Notes: a model not told the origin generated them from the letters alone. A DNA stretch of 42,000 bases from Polaromonas sp. JS666 (GCF_900103405.1 NZ_FNHX01000018.1:1-42000), one strand, 5' to 3'; positions 31,521-40,000 are shown, counted from the first letter of the stretch. Program-made: numbers and translations.

Positions 31521-31648
31521 CCCTTGCCCTCCCCGTTGGGGTGCAATCGGGATGAGTGGGCCGCCCGGGAACGCAGCATGGGCTAACGCCCATGCAAGGG
31601 CCTGGGTGGCTCAATCGCCCGATTTCACCCCAACGGGGAGGCAAGGGG
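31521..31648. repeat. Nested hairpin unit, copy 2, with extended arms
   Basis: The core 31536-31633 is the same as the unit at 26434-26531. Here the palindrome extends outward: CCCTTGCCCTCCCCGTTGGG at the left pairs with its near-complement up to 31648 (CCCCAACGGGGAGGCAAGGGG), with one extra base. The centre is GCATGGGC-TAAC-GCCCATGC. It is located between the DUF2783 stop and valS and must lie in or close to the valS leader. Confidence 0.8.
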
Positions 31649-31702
31649 CCCAGTCGAATAAAATCGGGGCAGTTCCCCCAACCCCAAGGCGGCATCCCTT
31701 CG

Positions 31703-34651
31703 ATGCCGTTTTTCATTGCCCCCATGACCAACGCTGCCGCCCCCGCCCCTGCCGATACCGCCACTCCCGCCGCGGAGGCCGTCAAAGTCCCCACACCGGG
31801 GCTGGACAGCCTGGCCAAATCCTTCGAACCGGCCGCCATTGAAAGCCGCTGGGGCCCCGAATGGGAGCAAAGCGGCCAGTACGAACCCACGCTGGATGCG
31901 GCCAAGCCGTCTTTCTCCATCCAGTTGCCGCCGCCCAACGTAACGGGCACGCTGCACATGGGCCATGCCTTCAACCAGACCATCATGGATTCGCTCACGC
32001 GCTACCACCGCATGCGCGGCCACAACACGCTGTGGGTGCCCGGCACCGACCACGCCGGCATCGCCACGCAGATCGTGGTGGAGCGCAAGCTGCAGGGTGA
32101 AGGCAAAAGCCGCCACGACCTGGGCCGCAAGAACTTCGTCGCCAAGGTCTGGGAATGGAAGGAAGAGTCCGGCACCACCATCACACGCCAGATGCGCCGC
32201 ATGGGCGACTCGGTGGCCTGGAAGCACGAATACTTCACCATGGACCCGAAGATGTCCACGGTGGTCACCTCGACCTTTGTGAAGCTCTATGAGCAGGGCC
32301 TGATCTACCGCGGCAAGCGCCTGGTGAACTGGGACCCGATCCTCAAGTCCGCCGTGTCCGACCTGGAAGTCGAGAACGAAGAGCGCGACAGCTTCATGTG
32401 GCACATCGAGTACCCCTTCAGCGACGGCCCGCAAAAAGCCGCTGACGGCACGCCGCTGCGCGGCATGCACATCGCCACCACCCGGCCCGAAACCATGCTG
32501 GCCGACGGCGCGCTGGCGGTGCACCCGGACGACGAGCGCTACAAACACCTGGTCGGCAAGATGGTCGACCTGCCGCTGTGCGACCGCCAAATCCCGGTGA
32601 TCACCGACGACTACGTGGACCCGGCTTTCGGCAGCGGCGTGGTGAAGATCACCGGCGCGCACGACTTCAACGATTACCAGGTGGCCCTGCGCCACGACCT
32701 GCCGCTGATCACCATCTTCACGCTGGACGCCAAGATCAACGAAAACGGGCCTAAGCAGTACCAGGGCCTGGACCGCTACGACTGCCGCAAGGCCGTGCTC
32801 AAGGACCTCGAGGAACAAGGCTTCCTCGAAAAAGCCGTGCCGCACAAAAACATGGTGCCGGTCTGCGCGCGCACCGGCGCGGTGGTCGAGCCCATGCTGA
32901 CCGACCAGTGGTTTGTCGCGCTCAGCAAGGTCAGCGAGCAGGACCCGACCGGCAAATCGATCGCGCAGAAGGCGCGCGACGCCGTGAGCAGCGGCCAGGT
33001 CAAGTTTGTGCCCGAGCAGTGGGTCAACACCTACAACCAGTGGATGAACAACATCCAGGACTGGTGCATCTCGCGCCAGCTCTGGTGGGGCCACCAGATC
33101 CCGGCCTGGTACGACGAGGACGGCAAGGTCTATGTCGCCACCAGCGAGGAAGAAGCGCAAAAGCAGGCCCCCGGCAAAAAGCTCACGCGCGACGAAGACG
33201 TGCTGGACACCTGGTACTCGTCGGCGCTGGTGCCCTTCTCTTCCTTGGGCTGGCCCGAGAAGACCAAGGAACTGGACCTCTTCCTGCCCTCCAGCGTGCT
33301 GGTCACCGGCTACGACATCATCTTCTTCTGGGTCGCCCGCATGATCATGATGACCACGCACTTCACCGGCCAGGTGCCCTTCAGGGACGTGTACATCCAC
33401 GGCCTGGTGAAGGACGCCCAGGGCAAGAAGATGAGCAAGTCCGAAGGCAATGTGCTGGACCCGGTCGACCTGATCGACGGCATTGAACTGGCGCCGCTGC
33501 TCGAAAAACGCTCGCAAGGCCTGCGCAAGCCCGAGACCGCGCCGCAGGTGCGCAAGAACACCGAAAAGGAATTCCCCGCGGGCATTCCGGGCTATGGCGC
33601 CGACGCGCTGCGTTTTACCTTCGCCTCGCTGGCCAGCCTGGGCCGCAGCATCAACTTTGACAGCAAGCGCTGCGAGGGCTACCGCAACTTTTGCAACAAG
33701 CTCTGGAACGCCACGCGCTTCACGCTGATGAACTGCGAGGGCCAGGACTGCGGCCTCGAGGAACACACGAAAGAACAATGCGCGCCGGGCGGCGAGTTTC
33801 ACAACTACCTGAGCTTCTCGCAGGCCGACCGCTGGATCTCATCGACCATGCAGCGCGTGGAAGCCGATGTGGCCAAGGGCTTTGCCGACTACCGCCTGGA
33901 CAACGTGGCCGGCAGCATCTACCAGTTTGTCTGGGACGAGTTCTGCGACTGGTACCTGGAAATCGCCAAGGTGCAGATACAGACCGGCAACGACGCGCAA
34001 AAGCGCGCCACGCGCCGCACGCTGATACGCCTGCTCGAAGCCATACTGCGCCTGGCGCATCCGGTAATTCCTTTCATCACCGAAGAGTTGTGGCAGACCG
34101 TGGCGCCCATCGCCGGCAAGAGCGGCAAGTTCATAGGCACCGCGCCCTACCCGCAAAGCCAGCCCGAAAAGATCGACGAACAAGCCGAGGCCTATGTCGC
34201 CAAACTCAAGACCCTGGTCGACGCCTGCCGCAACCTGCGCGGCGAAATGAAGGTCTCGCCGGCCACGCGCCTGCCGCTGCTTGTGCTGGACGACAGCGCT
34301 TTCATGTACAGCGTGGCGCCCGTGCTCAAGTCGCTGGCCAAGCTCAGTGAAGTGAAGGTGTTTGTGAACGAGGCCGAATGGGCCGCGGCCGCGCAAGCCG
34401 CCCCGGTGGCGGTGGTCGGCGAAGCGCGTGTCTGCCTGCACATGGAGATCGACGTCGCGGCCGAGAAAGCCCGCCTGGGCAAGGAAGCCACACGCCTCGA
34501 AGGCGAGCTCGTCAAGGTCAATGCCAAGCTGGCCAATGAAGCCTTTGTGAACAAGGTGCCGCCGGCGGTGCTGGAGCAGGAGAAAAAACGCCTGGTCGAC
34601 TTCACCGCGACGCTGGCCAAGATCCACGAGCAGCTGGCTCGGTTGAAGTAA
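31703..34651 (+). CDS. valS: Valine--tRNA ligase
   Basis: A 982-residue class Ia aminoacyl-tRNA synthetase that charges tRNA-Val. The HIGH motif appears as HMGH in PPPNVTGTLHMGHAFN (about residue 85), the KMSKS motif is in GKKMSKSEGNVLDP (about 575), and the editing domain contains TTRPETMLADGALAVHP. The anticodon-binding region (FCDWYLEIAK) and a C-terminal coiled coil (VAAEKARLGKEATRLEGEL, LEQEKKRLVDFTATLAKIHEQLARLK) complete the family's usual length. The ATG at 31703 is taken; ATG 31724 (MTNAAAP) is possible. The frame extends upstream into the hairpin repeat, which is not coding. A bidirectional terminator follows. Confidence 0.96.
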   Translation: MPFFIAPMTNAAAPAPADTATPAAEAVKVPTPGLDSLAKSFEPAAIESRWGPEWEQSGQYEPTLDAAKPSFSIQLPPPNVTGTLHMGHAFNQTIMDSLTRYHRMRGHNTLWVPGTDHAGIATQIVVERKLQGEGKSRHDLGRKNFVAKVWEWKEESGTTITRQMRRMGDSVAWKHEYFTMDPKMSTVVTSTFVKLYEQGLIYRGKRLVNWDPILKSAVSDLEVENEERDSFMWHIEYPFSDGPQKAADGTPLRGMHIATTRPETMLADGALAVHPDDERYKHLVGKMVDLPLCDRQIPVITDDYVDPAFGSGVVKITGAHDFNDYQVALRHDLPLITIFTLDAKINENGPKQYQGLDRYDCRKAVLKDLEEQGFLEKAVPHKNMVPVCARTGAVVEPMLTDQWFVALSKVSEQDPTGKSIAQKARDAVSSGQVKFVPEQWVNTYNQWMNNIQDWCISRQLWWGHQIPAWYDEDGKVYVATSEEEAQKQAPGKKLTRDEDVLDTWYSSALVPFSSLGWPEKTKELDLFLPSSVLVTGYDIIFFWVARMIMMTTHFTGQVPFRDVYIHGLVKDAQGKKMSKSEGNVLDPVDLIDGIELAPLLEKRSQGLRKPETAPQVRKNTEKEFPAGIPGYGADALRFTFASLASLGRSINFDSKRCEGYRNFCNKLWNATRFTLMNCEGQDCGLEEHTKEQCAPGGEFHNYLSFSQADRWISSTMQRVEADVAKGFADYRLDNVAGSIYQFVWDEFCDWYLEIAKVQIQTGNDAQKRATRRTLIRLLEAILRLAHPVIPFITEELWQTVAPIAGKSGKFIGTAPYPQSQPEKIDEQAEAYVAKLKTLVDACRNLRGEMKVSPATRLPLLVLDDSAFMYSVAPVLKSLAKLSEVKVFVNEAEWAAAAQAAPVAVVGEARVCLHMEIDVAAEKARLGKEATRLEGELVKVNAKLANEAFVNKVPPAVLEQEKKRLVDFTATLAKIHEQLARLK

Positions 34652-34662
34652 AACCCGCCCAC

Positions 34663-34692
34663 AAAAAAGCCCCGTTCAACGGGGCTTTTTTT
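34663..34692. terminator. Bidirectional terminator between valS and the dehydrogenase gene
   Basis: AAAAAAGCCCCGTT-CA-ACGGGGCTTTTTT: a perfect stem flanked by A- and T-runs, so it works on both strands. It sits between the convergent 3' ends of valS and the 2-hydroxyacid dehydrogenase-like gene. Confidence 0.92.
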
Positions 34693-34708
34693 ATCGGAGG
34701 CCGCGTGT

Positions 34709-35725
34709 TCAGCGGATCATGAATTCGGGCTCGGACCACTGAGAAGGAGTAACTCCACCCGGCACATCCAGCTCCATGGGTGCGCTGGGCAGCTGGTCCA
34801 TGCCGCTATGCGTGGTGCTGATGGCTTCATGCATGCGGTGCGCCACATACCAGCTCGAGCGCAGGCGCGCCTCGCGTGTGTGCGAGCCCAGGCGCGGCGT
34901 GACGAACAGGTTCTTCAGGCCCTTGAGCGGCGAGGTGTCGCCCAGGAAGCTGGCTTCGGCGCCGTCCAGGATGCAGGCCTCGATGCGGCCGTCGCACAGC
35001 GCCGCGGCCAGCGCGGCTTCGTCAAACAGCTCGCTGCGGCTGATGCCCACCCACAGCTGGTTGCGCCTGCAGGCGGCCAGCAGTTTTTCATTCACAAAAC
35101 CGCGAAAACGCGTGGCGTAAAGCATTTGCACCGAGACCGCGTCGGCCTGGCTGACGAGTTCAGACAGGGACACCGGCTGTATGCGCAGGCGCTCCCAGAT
35201 CGGCGCCGTGTGGTGCACCGCCGGGTCGTAGCCGATCAGCCGCACGCCCAAGCCGTTGAGCATGCCGGCCAGCGTGTGCGCCGTCGGGGCCAGGCCCAGG
35301 ATGCCCACGGTGCTGCCGTGCAGTTCGCGCCCCATCTGCGTCGTCGGGTGGCGCCGCCCCATCAGGGCCGAGACCAGGCCGCGGCGGTACAGCAGCAGCA
35401 GGCTGCTCAGCAGGTATTCGGCGTTGGAGCGCACATTGGCGCTGCTGGCGTGCACGACCTTGATGTCGCGCTCCTTGCAGGCCTCGAGGTCGGTGTTGTC
35501 CGTGCCCACATGCAGGCGGCCCACGGCCCTGATCTTGGGCAGGAAGTCGAGGAATTCGCGTGTTACCACGGTCTGCCGCGGGAACACAATGCCCTTGGTC
35601 TTGTAGGCGATCTTGCGCAGCGAAGTCAGGTCGTCGGCGAGCTCGGGGTGGTAACCCACGCTGTGGCGGGTTTCCAGCCAGGCCATTGCCTCGGGCACCA
35701 GCGCGTCAAGAAGTAAGATGTCCAC
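34709..35725 (-). CDS. D-isomer 2-hydroxyacid dehydrogenase-like protein with altered motifs
   Basis: A 338-residue protein from a GTG at 35725 (AAGGA about 10 nt upstream); an in-frame ATG at 35806 is an alternative. The overall layout is that of phosphoglycerate dehydrogenase-like enzymes: an N-terminal substrate domain, a nucleotide-binding domain after STVGILGLAPTAHTLAG, and return to the first domain. The dinucleotide motif, normally GLGxxG, is GLAPTA, so two of three glycines are missing. R230 (GISRSELFDE) occupies the catalytic arginine place and E257 may be the acid, but the usual TPH histidine is TPR (R278), with a histidine four residues later (H282). It may bind NAD(P) weakly or have another role. 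It diverges from galU. Confidence 0.8.
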   Translation of the reverse strand: MDILLLDALVPEAMAWLETRHSVGYHPELADDLTSLRKIAYKTKGIVFPRQTVVTREFLDFLPKIRAVGRLHVGTDNTDLEACKERDIKVVHASSANVRSNAEYLLSSLLLLYRRGLVSALMGRRHPTTQMGRELHGSTVGILGLAPTAHTLAGMLNGLGVRLIGYDPAVHHTAPIWERLRIQPVSLSELVSQADAVSVQMLYATRFRGFVNEKLLAACRRNQLWVGISRSELFDEAALAAALCDGRIEACILDGAEASFLGDTSPLKGLKNLFVTPRLGSHTREARLRSSWYVAHRMHEAISTTHSGMDQLPSAPMELDVPGGVTPSQWSEPEFMIR

Positions 35726-35850
35726 CCAGTGAGTCCTTTTTTCCCGCAGACCGCAATTCGCGCGGTTTGACCACGTCAAGTCGAGCCTTTGTCCGACCTG
35801 AGTCATGTATCAACAACGCAACACTCTAGTCTTTTCTCCGATCAAAGTCG

Positions 35851-36771
35851 ATGCAAAAATTTACATTACACAAAGCTGTATTCCCGGTTGCCGGCCTTGG
35901 CACCCGGTTTCTCCCGGCCACCAAGGCCCAGCCCAAGGAAATGCTCCCCGTCGTCGACAAGCCGCTGATCCAGTACGCGGTTGAAGAGGCTTACGCGGCA
36001 GGCATCCGTCACATGATTTTTGTGACAGGACGCAATAAACGGGCCATAGAGGACCACTTTGATACTGCTTACGAGCTTGAAAACGAGCTGGAGGTAGCTC
36101 AAAAGCTCGCTTTGCTGGATTTGGTGCGCTCCGTCCAGCCCGAAGACATGAATTTCTCCTATGTGCGCCAGCCCCGCTCCCTGGGCCTGGGCCATGCCGT
36201 ACTGTGCGCCGAACACCTGGTCGGCCAGGAGGCTTTCGCCGTGCTGCTGGCCGACGACCTGATGGTCGGACCCAAAGGCGGCAAGCCGGTGCTGGCCCAG
36301 ATGGCCGAGCAGTTCAAAGAGCTGCAGCAATCCATCCTGGCGGTGCAGGAAGTGCCCCAGGACCAGACCCGCCGCTACGGCATCGTCGCGACCGACGGCG
36401 GCGCCAGCACGGGACTCATGAAAGTGAAAAGAATCGTCGAAAAACCGGCGCCCGAAGTGGCCCCCTCACGCATGGGCGTGGCCGGCCGTTACATCCTGAC
36501 GCCGGCGATTTTTGAGCACATCCGCAGCCAGAAGGCTGGTGTGGGCGGTGAACTGCAGCTGACCGACGGGATTTCCAGCCTGCTCGACAAGGAAACCGTT
36601 TACGCCCTGCAGTACGAGGGCAAACGTTATGACTGCGGCAGCAAGGAAGGCTTTCTGGAAGCCACCGTCGAGCTGGCGCTGCAGCACCCCGAGGTGGGCG
36701 TGCACTTCCGCAATTACCTGGACAACCTGCAAATAGGCTGGTCAGGCCGGGAACGCCGCAAACAGGCCTGA
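35851..36771 (+). CDS. galU: UTP--glucose-1-phosphate uridylyltransferase
   Basis: A 306-residue nucleotidyltransferase making UDP-glucose for polysaccharides and cell-envelope sugars. Signatures: the nucleotide-binding AVFPVAGLGTRFLPATKAQ and PKEMLPVVDKPLIQYAVEE, YVRQPRSLGLGHAV, VLLADDLM (metal Asp), GGELQLTDGISSL and the C-terminal YDCGSKEGFLEATVELAL. Length and order are normal. Its promoter shares the divergent 125-bp region with the dehydrogenase-like gene. Only a weak ribosome binding site precedes the ATG. Confidence 0.96.
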   Translation: MQKFTLHKAVFPVAGLGTRFLPATKAQPKEMLPVVDKPLIQYAVEEAYAAGIRHMIFVTGRNKRAIEDHFDTAYELENELEVAQKLALLDLVRSVQPEDMNFSYVRQPRSLGLGHAVLCAEHLVGQEAFAVLLADDLMVGPKGGKPVLAQMAEQFKELQQSILAVQEVPQDQTRRYGIVATDGGASTGLMKVKRIVEKPAPEVAPSRMGVAGRYILTPAIFEHIRSQKAGVGGELQLTDGISSLLDKETVYALQYEGKRYDCGSKEGFLEATVELALQHPEVGVHFRNYLDNLQIGWSGRERRKQA

Positions 36772-36796
36772 AAACCGGGGCGGCCGGCGGCGCCCC

Positions 36797-36817
36797 AACG
36801 GCGCTTACCGCCGTTTC
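36797..36817 (+). terminator. Short hairpin at the galU/tusA convergence
   Basis: AACGGCG (36797-36803) pairs with CGCCGTT (36809-36815), followed by TT. It overlaps the last codons of tusA and lies just after galU. The T-tract is short, so it is a weak candidate for ending galU transcripts. Confidence 0.35.
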
Positions 36818-37032
36818 AAGACGTGGATAAAGTCGCTGCCGGCGACCTGCTGCTCGACCAGCTCGTTGCCGGTCTGCTTGGCAAAGGCCTGGAAATCGCG
36901 GGTGGAACCGGCATCGGTGGACACCACACGCAGCAGCTGGCCGCTCAGCATTTCCGTCAGCGCCTTTTTGGCTTTCAGGATGGGCAGCGGGCAGTTCAGG
37001 CCGCGGGTGTCGAGTTCTTTGTCGATGTTCAT
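36805..37032 (-). CDS. tusA: TusA-family sulphur carrier
   Basis: A 75-residue protein of the TusA/SirA family. The signature CPxP is at C14-P17 in LDTRGLNCPLPILKAKKAL; C14 would carry the persulphide. In E. coli, TusA passes sulphur to tRNA 2-thiouridine and molybdenum cofactor pathways. Length and fold elements (beta-alpha-beta-alpha-beta-beta) are normal. No tusBCD genes are seen, so the partner is unclear. cysM lies about 700 bp away on the same strand. Confidence 0.93.
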   Translation of the reverse strand: MNIDKELDTRGLNCPLPILKAKKALTEMLSGQLLRVVSTDAGSTRDFQAFAKQTGNELVEQQVAGSDFIHVLKRR

Positions 37033-37069
37033 GAAAATCCTTGGGTTGCCGGGATTTTAAGCAAAGCGC

Positions 37070-37090
37070 AAAGGCCCTGAACCGGGCTTT
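37070..37090 (-). terminator. Weak hairpin after the Nudix gene
   Basis: On the minus strand AAAGCCC (from 37090) pairs with GGGCCTTT across a GGTTCA loop with one bulged base. It follows the Nudix stop codon. Without a long T-tract it is only a tentative terminator. Confidence 0.35.
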
Positions 37091-37105
37091 ACCCCAGCCG
37101 GCAAG

Positions 37106-37639
37106 CTATTCGGTGCGCTTGGCCCACTCCACAAATTCAGGCTCATGCCCGCGCGTGCGCAGCCAGTCGGCCAGCGCATAGCCGGTGCCGGCAGGCCAGC
37201 ATTTGAGCTTGTCCAGGTCGTAAAGCCGGTAATCCACCAGCTCGGGCGAGAGGCTGACCTCCCCCGTGCAGACCGCGTGGTAGGCGATGATCACCTGGTT
37301 CATGCGCTGGAAGTCGTAGACGCCAATCAGGTCCAGCGAGCTGGTTTCCAGGTTGGTTTCTTCCTTGATTTCGCGCGCTATGCCGCCCTGCGGCGTCTCA
37401 CCCGCTTCCATAAAGCCCGTGATCAGCGCATACATCTTGCCCGGCCAGGCCGCATTGCGCGCCAGCAGCACCTGGCCGTGGTATTCGATCACCGCGGCCA
37501 GCACCGGCGTGGGGTTGTTCCAGTGGGTGAATCCGCAAGCCGGGCAGCGCAGGCGCGCCTTTTCACCGCCGTCTTCCATCTGCGACACCATGGCCAGCGG
37601 CGTCGCGCAGTTCGGGCAAAACCGGAATTCATGGGTCAT
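37106..37639 (-). CDS. Nudix hydrolase with zinc ribbon (NudC-like N-terminus)
   Basis: A 177-residue protein. The N-terminal zinc ribbon has C8, C11, C32 and C35 (FCPNC and RCPAC). The Nudix box GX5EX7REUXEEXGU is complete, with N or similar at its final glycine: G75 to E94 in GFMEAGETPQGGIAREIKEE. The arrangement is like NADH pyrophosphatase, but it lacks the N-terminal half of NudC, so it is a shorter relative; it probably hydrolyses NADH, ADP-ribose or another nucleoside diphosphate derivative. It lies between tusA and cysM on the same strand, with hairpins in both gaps, so it may be its own unit. Confidence 0.87.
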   Translation of the reverse strand: MTHEFRFCPNCATPLAMVSQMEDGGEKARLRCPACGFTHWNNPTPVLAAVIEYHGQVLLARNAAWPGKMYALITGFMEAGETPQGGIAREIKEETNLETSSLDLIGVYDFQRMNQVIIAYHAVCTGEVSLSPELVDYRLYDLDKLKCWPAGTGYALADWLRTRGHEPEFVEWAKRTE

Positions 37640-37654
37640 GGCAGGCGATCAGAA

Positions 37655-37715
37655 GGGAAAATAAAAGAAAGAAAACGCGGCTTTCCGCTATTTTTTCAAT
37701 AGCAGCAAGCCCGCG
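37655..37715 (-). terminator. Rho-independent terminator after cysM
   Basis: On the minus strand an outer stem CGCGGGCTT / AAAGCCGCG encloses an inner GCTATT / AATAGC stem with an A-rich loop, followed by TTTTCTTTCTTTTATTTT. It is just downstream of the cysM stop codon. The GCTATT...AATAGC core is a pattern seen between many genes in this bacterial family. Confidence 0.6.
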
Positions 37716-37726
37716 TCGGTTGGGCT

Positions 37727-38629
37727 TCAGGCCGGGAACACGCCGGTAGACAGGTAACGGTCGCCGCGGTCGCAGACCACAAACACGATCACCGCGTTTT
37801 TCACGGTCTTGGCGATCTCCTGCGCCACCCAGAGGGCACCGGCGGCCGAGATTCCGGCAAATATGCCTTCCTCGCGCGCCAGGCGCCGGCACATGTCCTC
37901 GGCGTCGGCCTGGCTGACCAGCACCAGTTCATCGACCTGGCGCGGGTCGTAAATCTTGGGCAGGTATTCCTGCGGCCATTTGCGGATGCCGGGGATGCGC
38001 GAACCCTCGCTGGGCTGGGCGCCGATCACCTTGATGGCCGGGTTTTTCTCTTTCAAGTAGCGCGAAACCCCGGTAATCGTGCCCGTCGTGCCCATGGCGC
38101 TGACAAAATGTGTCACCTTGCCTGACGTATCTGTCCATATTTCAGGCCCCGTGGTCTCGTAATGGATGCGCGGGTTGTCGGCATTGGCGAACTGGTCCAG
38201 CACCCGGCCCTTGCCTTCTTTCTGCATCTGGTCGGCCAGGTCGCGCGAGTATTCGATGCCCGCGCTTTTGGGCGTCAGGATCAGTTCGGCGCCAAAAGCC
38301 TTCATGGTCTGGGCCCGCTCTATGCTCAGGTCCTCCGGCATGATCAAGACCATCTTGTAGCCCTTGATCGCGGCCGCCATGGCCAGGGCAATACCCGTAT
38401 TGCCCGAAGTGGCTTCGATCAGCGTGTCGCCCGGCTTGATGTCGCCGCGCTCCTCCGCGCGCTTGATCATCGAGAGCGCCGGCCTGTCCTTGACCGAACC
38501 GGCCGGGTTGTTGCCTTCAAGCTTGCCGAGGATCACATTGCCGCGTGCGGCGTTCTCGGCGGCGTAAATACGTTGCAGCGCGACCAGAGGCGTTTTGCCG
38601 ATCGCGTCTTCAATGGTGGGATAGTTCAT
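37727..38629 (-). CDS. cysM: Cysteine synthase B (O-acetylserine sulfhydrylase, CysM type)
   Basis: A 300-residue PLP enzyme making cysteine from O-acetylserine and sulphide or thiosulphate. PLP lysine K47 is in EGNNPAGSVKDRPA; the phosphate-binding and substrate loops are EATSGNTGIALA and SAMGTTGTITG. The sequence GIRKWPQEYLPKIYD and the arrangement KDRPALSMI favour CysM over CysK. The ATG at 38629 (MNYPTIEDAIGKTPL) is the conserved start; a GTG two codons upstream is also in frame. It diverges from tRNA-Leu. Confidence 0.94.
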   Translation of the reverse strand: MNYPTIEDAIGKTPLVALQRIYAAENAARGNVILGKLEGNNPAGSVKDRPALSMIKRAEERGDIKPGDTLIEATSGNTGIALAMAAAIKGYKMVLIMPEDLSIERAQTMKAFGAELILTPKSAGIEYSRDLADQMQKEGKGRVLDQFANADNPRIHYETTGPEIWTDTSGKVTHFVSAMGTTGTITGVSRYLKEKNPAIKVIGAQPSEGSRIPGIRKWPQEYLPKIYDPRQVDELVLVSQADAEDMCRRLAREEGIFAGISAAGALWVAQEIAKTVKNAVIVFVVCDRGDRYLSTGVFPA

Positions 38630-38668
38630 GACCACACTGTGCCATAATTTGAGGCTTCGCTCATTCCA

Positions 38669-38753
38669 GCCCGGGTGGTGAAATTGGTAGACGCAGGGGA
38701 CTCAAAATCCCCCGCCGCAAGGCGTGCCGGTTCGATTCCGGCCCCGGGCACCA
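38669..38753 (+). tRNA. tRNA-Leu(CAA)
   Basis: A full class II tRNA of 85 nt including the encoded CCA. Acceptor stem GCCCGGG (38669-38675) pairs with CCCGGGC (38743-38749); the D-arm has AAATTGGTAGACGC; the anticodon stem GGGGA/TCCCC encloses CTCAAAA, giving anticodon CAA (reads UUG). A long variable arm (CGCCGCAAGGCG) and the T-arm GCCGG-TTCGATT-CCGGC are typical of tRNA-Leu. A strong terminator follows 8 bp later. No integrase or repeated tRNA end is seen nearby. Confidence 0.97.
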
Positions 38754-38760
38754 CATCCCG

Positions 38761-38799
38761 AAAGCCGTCTCATGACCCTTGTTCATGGACGGCTTTTTT
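38761..38799 (+). terminator. Terminator of tRNA-Leu
   Basis: AAAGCCGTC (38761-38769) pairs with GACGGCTTT (38788-38796), and inside it CATGA pairs with TCATG; T-tract TTTTTT follows. It is 8 bp after the tRNA end and well before the next gene. Confidence 0.93.
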
Positions 38800-38951
38800 G
38801 TTTTTGCCTCCACGGTGGCGGGCAATCCCAGGCGGCTGTTTTTGCCGCCGGATTTTTGACCCTGCCGCTTGCAACGCCATTTAATAAGGCGCATTCTTCA
38901 AGCGCGGCCGGCCTTTCTTTCTGCGCCCTCTCGCCGCGTCTGGAGTCCGTC

Positions 38952-39995
38952 ATGTGCAGCTTGCGTCATTGGCTCTGTCTCCTTCTCTCAAGCACTTTGC
39001 TGCTGGGCACGGCCCACGCGGCCACAGCACCGCCGCCTGCGGCGCAGGCCATGATCGATGCGCTGAACCGGGCCACGGCGGCGGTGGTGGGCGTCAAGGT
39101 CACGGCGATGGAGGACGCGCGCTCCGCCGAAACCCTGGGCCTGCGGCGCGCGGGTTCGGGCGTGCTGATCAGCCAGGACGGGCTGATCCTGACGATTGGC
39201 TACCTGATGCTGGAAGCCGAGCAGATCGAGGTCGTGACCCAGGACAACCGGACGCTGCCGGCGCGCGCCGTGGCCTACGACCTGGCCACGGGTTTCGGCC
39301 TGCTGCGCCCGCTGCTGCCGCTGCGCAATGTGGCGGTGGCGACGCTGGGCAGCAGCAGGGACCTGCAGCCGGGCGAGCCGCTGATGGCGGTGACCGGCCC
39401 GCAGCCCGATGACGATGGCGACGTGAGCATGACGCGGCTGGTCAGCCGGCGCGCGTTTTCGGGCAGCTGGGAATACCACATTGAATCGGCCCTCTTCACC
39501 AGCCCGCCGGTGCTGGCCAGCGGCGGCAACCACAGCGGCGCGCCGCTTTTTAACCAGCGCGGCGAACTGATAGGCATAGGCTCGCTGTTTGTGTCGGATG
39601 CGACCAATGAAAACCGCCGCCTGCCGGGCAATATGTTTGTGCCCGTGGATTTGCTGCGCCCCATACTCGCGGAGCTGCAGCGTTCGGGTTACAGCGCCAA
39701 GAGCCGCAGGCCCTGGCTGGGCATCACCTCCAACGACCAGGGCGGGCGCATACAGATACTGCGCGTGAGCAAGGAAAGCCCGGCGGAGCTGGCCGGGCTG
39801 TCGGCGGGTGACGTGGTGCTGGCGGTGGACGATGCGAAGGTCGCGACGCTGGAGGCCTTTTACAAAAAGCTCTGGGACCATGCCGCGCCCGACGCGGAAA
39901 TCCGGCTCACGGTGCTGCAGGGCGCCGAGGTCAAGACCATCGTGCTGCGCGCCCAGGACCGCATGCTGACGCTCAAAAAGCCGCCAGGTATCTGA
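38952..39995 (+). CDS. HtrA-like (S1C) pseudoprotease with PDZ domain
   Basis: A 347-residue exported protein: signal peptide 1-23 (LLLGTAHA), trypsin-like domain about 35-240, one PDZ domain about 255-335 (RPWLGITSND, AELAGLSAGDVVLAVDD). In the protease domain the histidine of the LTNNHV motif is replaced by tyrosine (LTIGYLM, Y84), and the aspartate of TDLAVL is glycine (TGFGLL, G114). A serine remains in GNHSGAPLF (S195), but without its triad partners proteolysis is not expected. It could act as a chaperone or as a PDZ adaptor in the periplasm. The start at 38952 fits the signal peptide; earlier in-frame starts run into the tRNA. Confidence 0.86.
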   Translation: MCSLRHWLCLLLSSTLLLGTAHAATAPPPAAQAMIDALNRATAAVVGVKVTAMEDARSAETLGLRRAGSGVLISQDGLILTIGYLMLEAEQIEVVTQDNRTLPARAVAYDLATGFGLLRPLLPLRNVAVATLGSSRDLQPGEPLMAVTGPQPDDDGDVSMTRLVSRRAFSGSWEYHIESALFTSPPVLASGGNHSGAPLFNQRGELIGIGSLFVSDATNENRRLPGNMFVPVDLLRPILAELQRSGYSAKSRRPWLGITSNDQGGRIQILRVSKESPAELAGLSAGDVVLAVDDAKVATLEAFYKKLWDHAAPDAEIRLTVLQGAEVKTIVLRAQDRMLTLKKPPGI

Positions 39996-40000
39996 GCAAG

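Noticed and set aside
31625..33802. 725-codon minus-strand frame opposite valS
   Set aside because: Same reason: valS on the other strand is complete and conserved.
38669..38753. tRNA-Leu as an integration site for an island
   Set aside because: No integrase, no repeated tRNA 3' end and no change of composition nearby.
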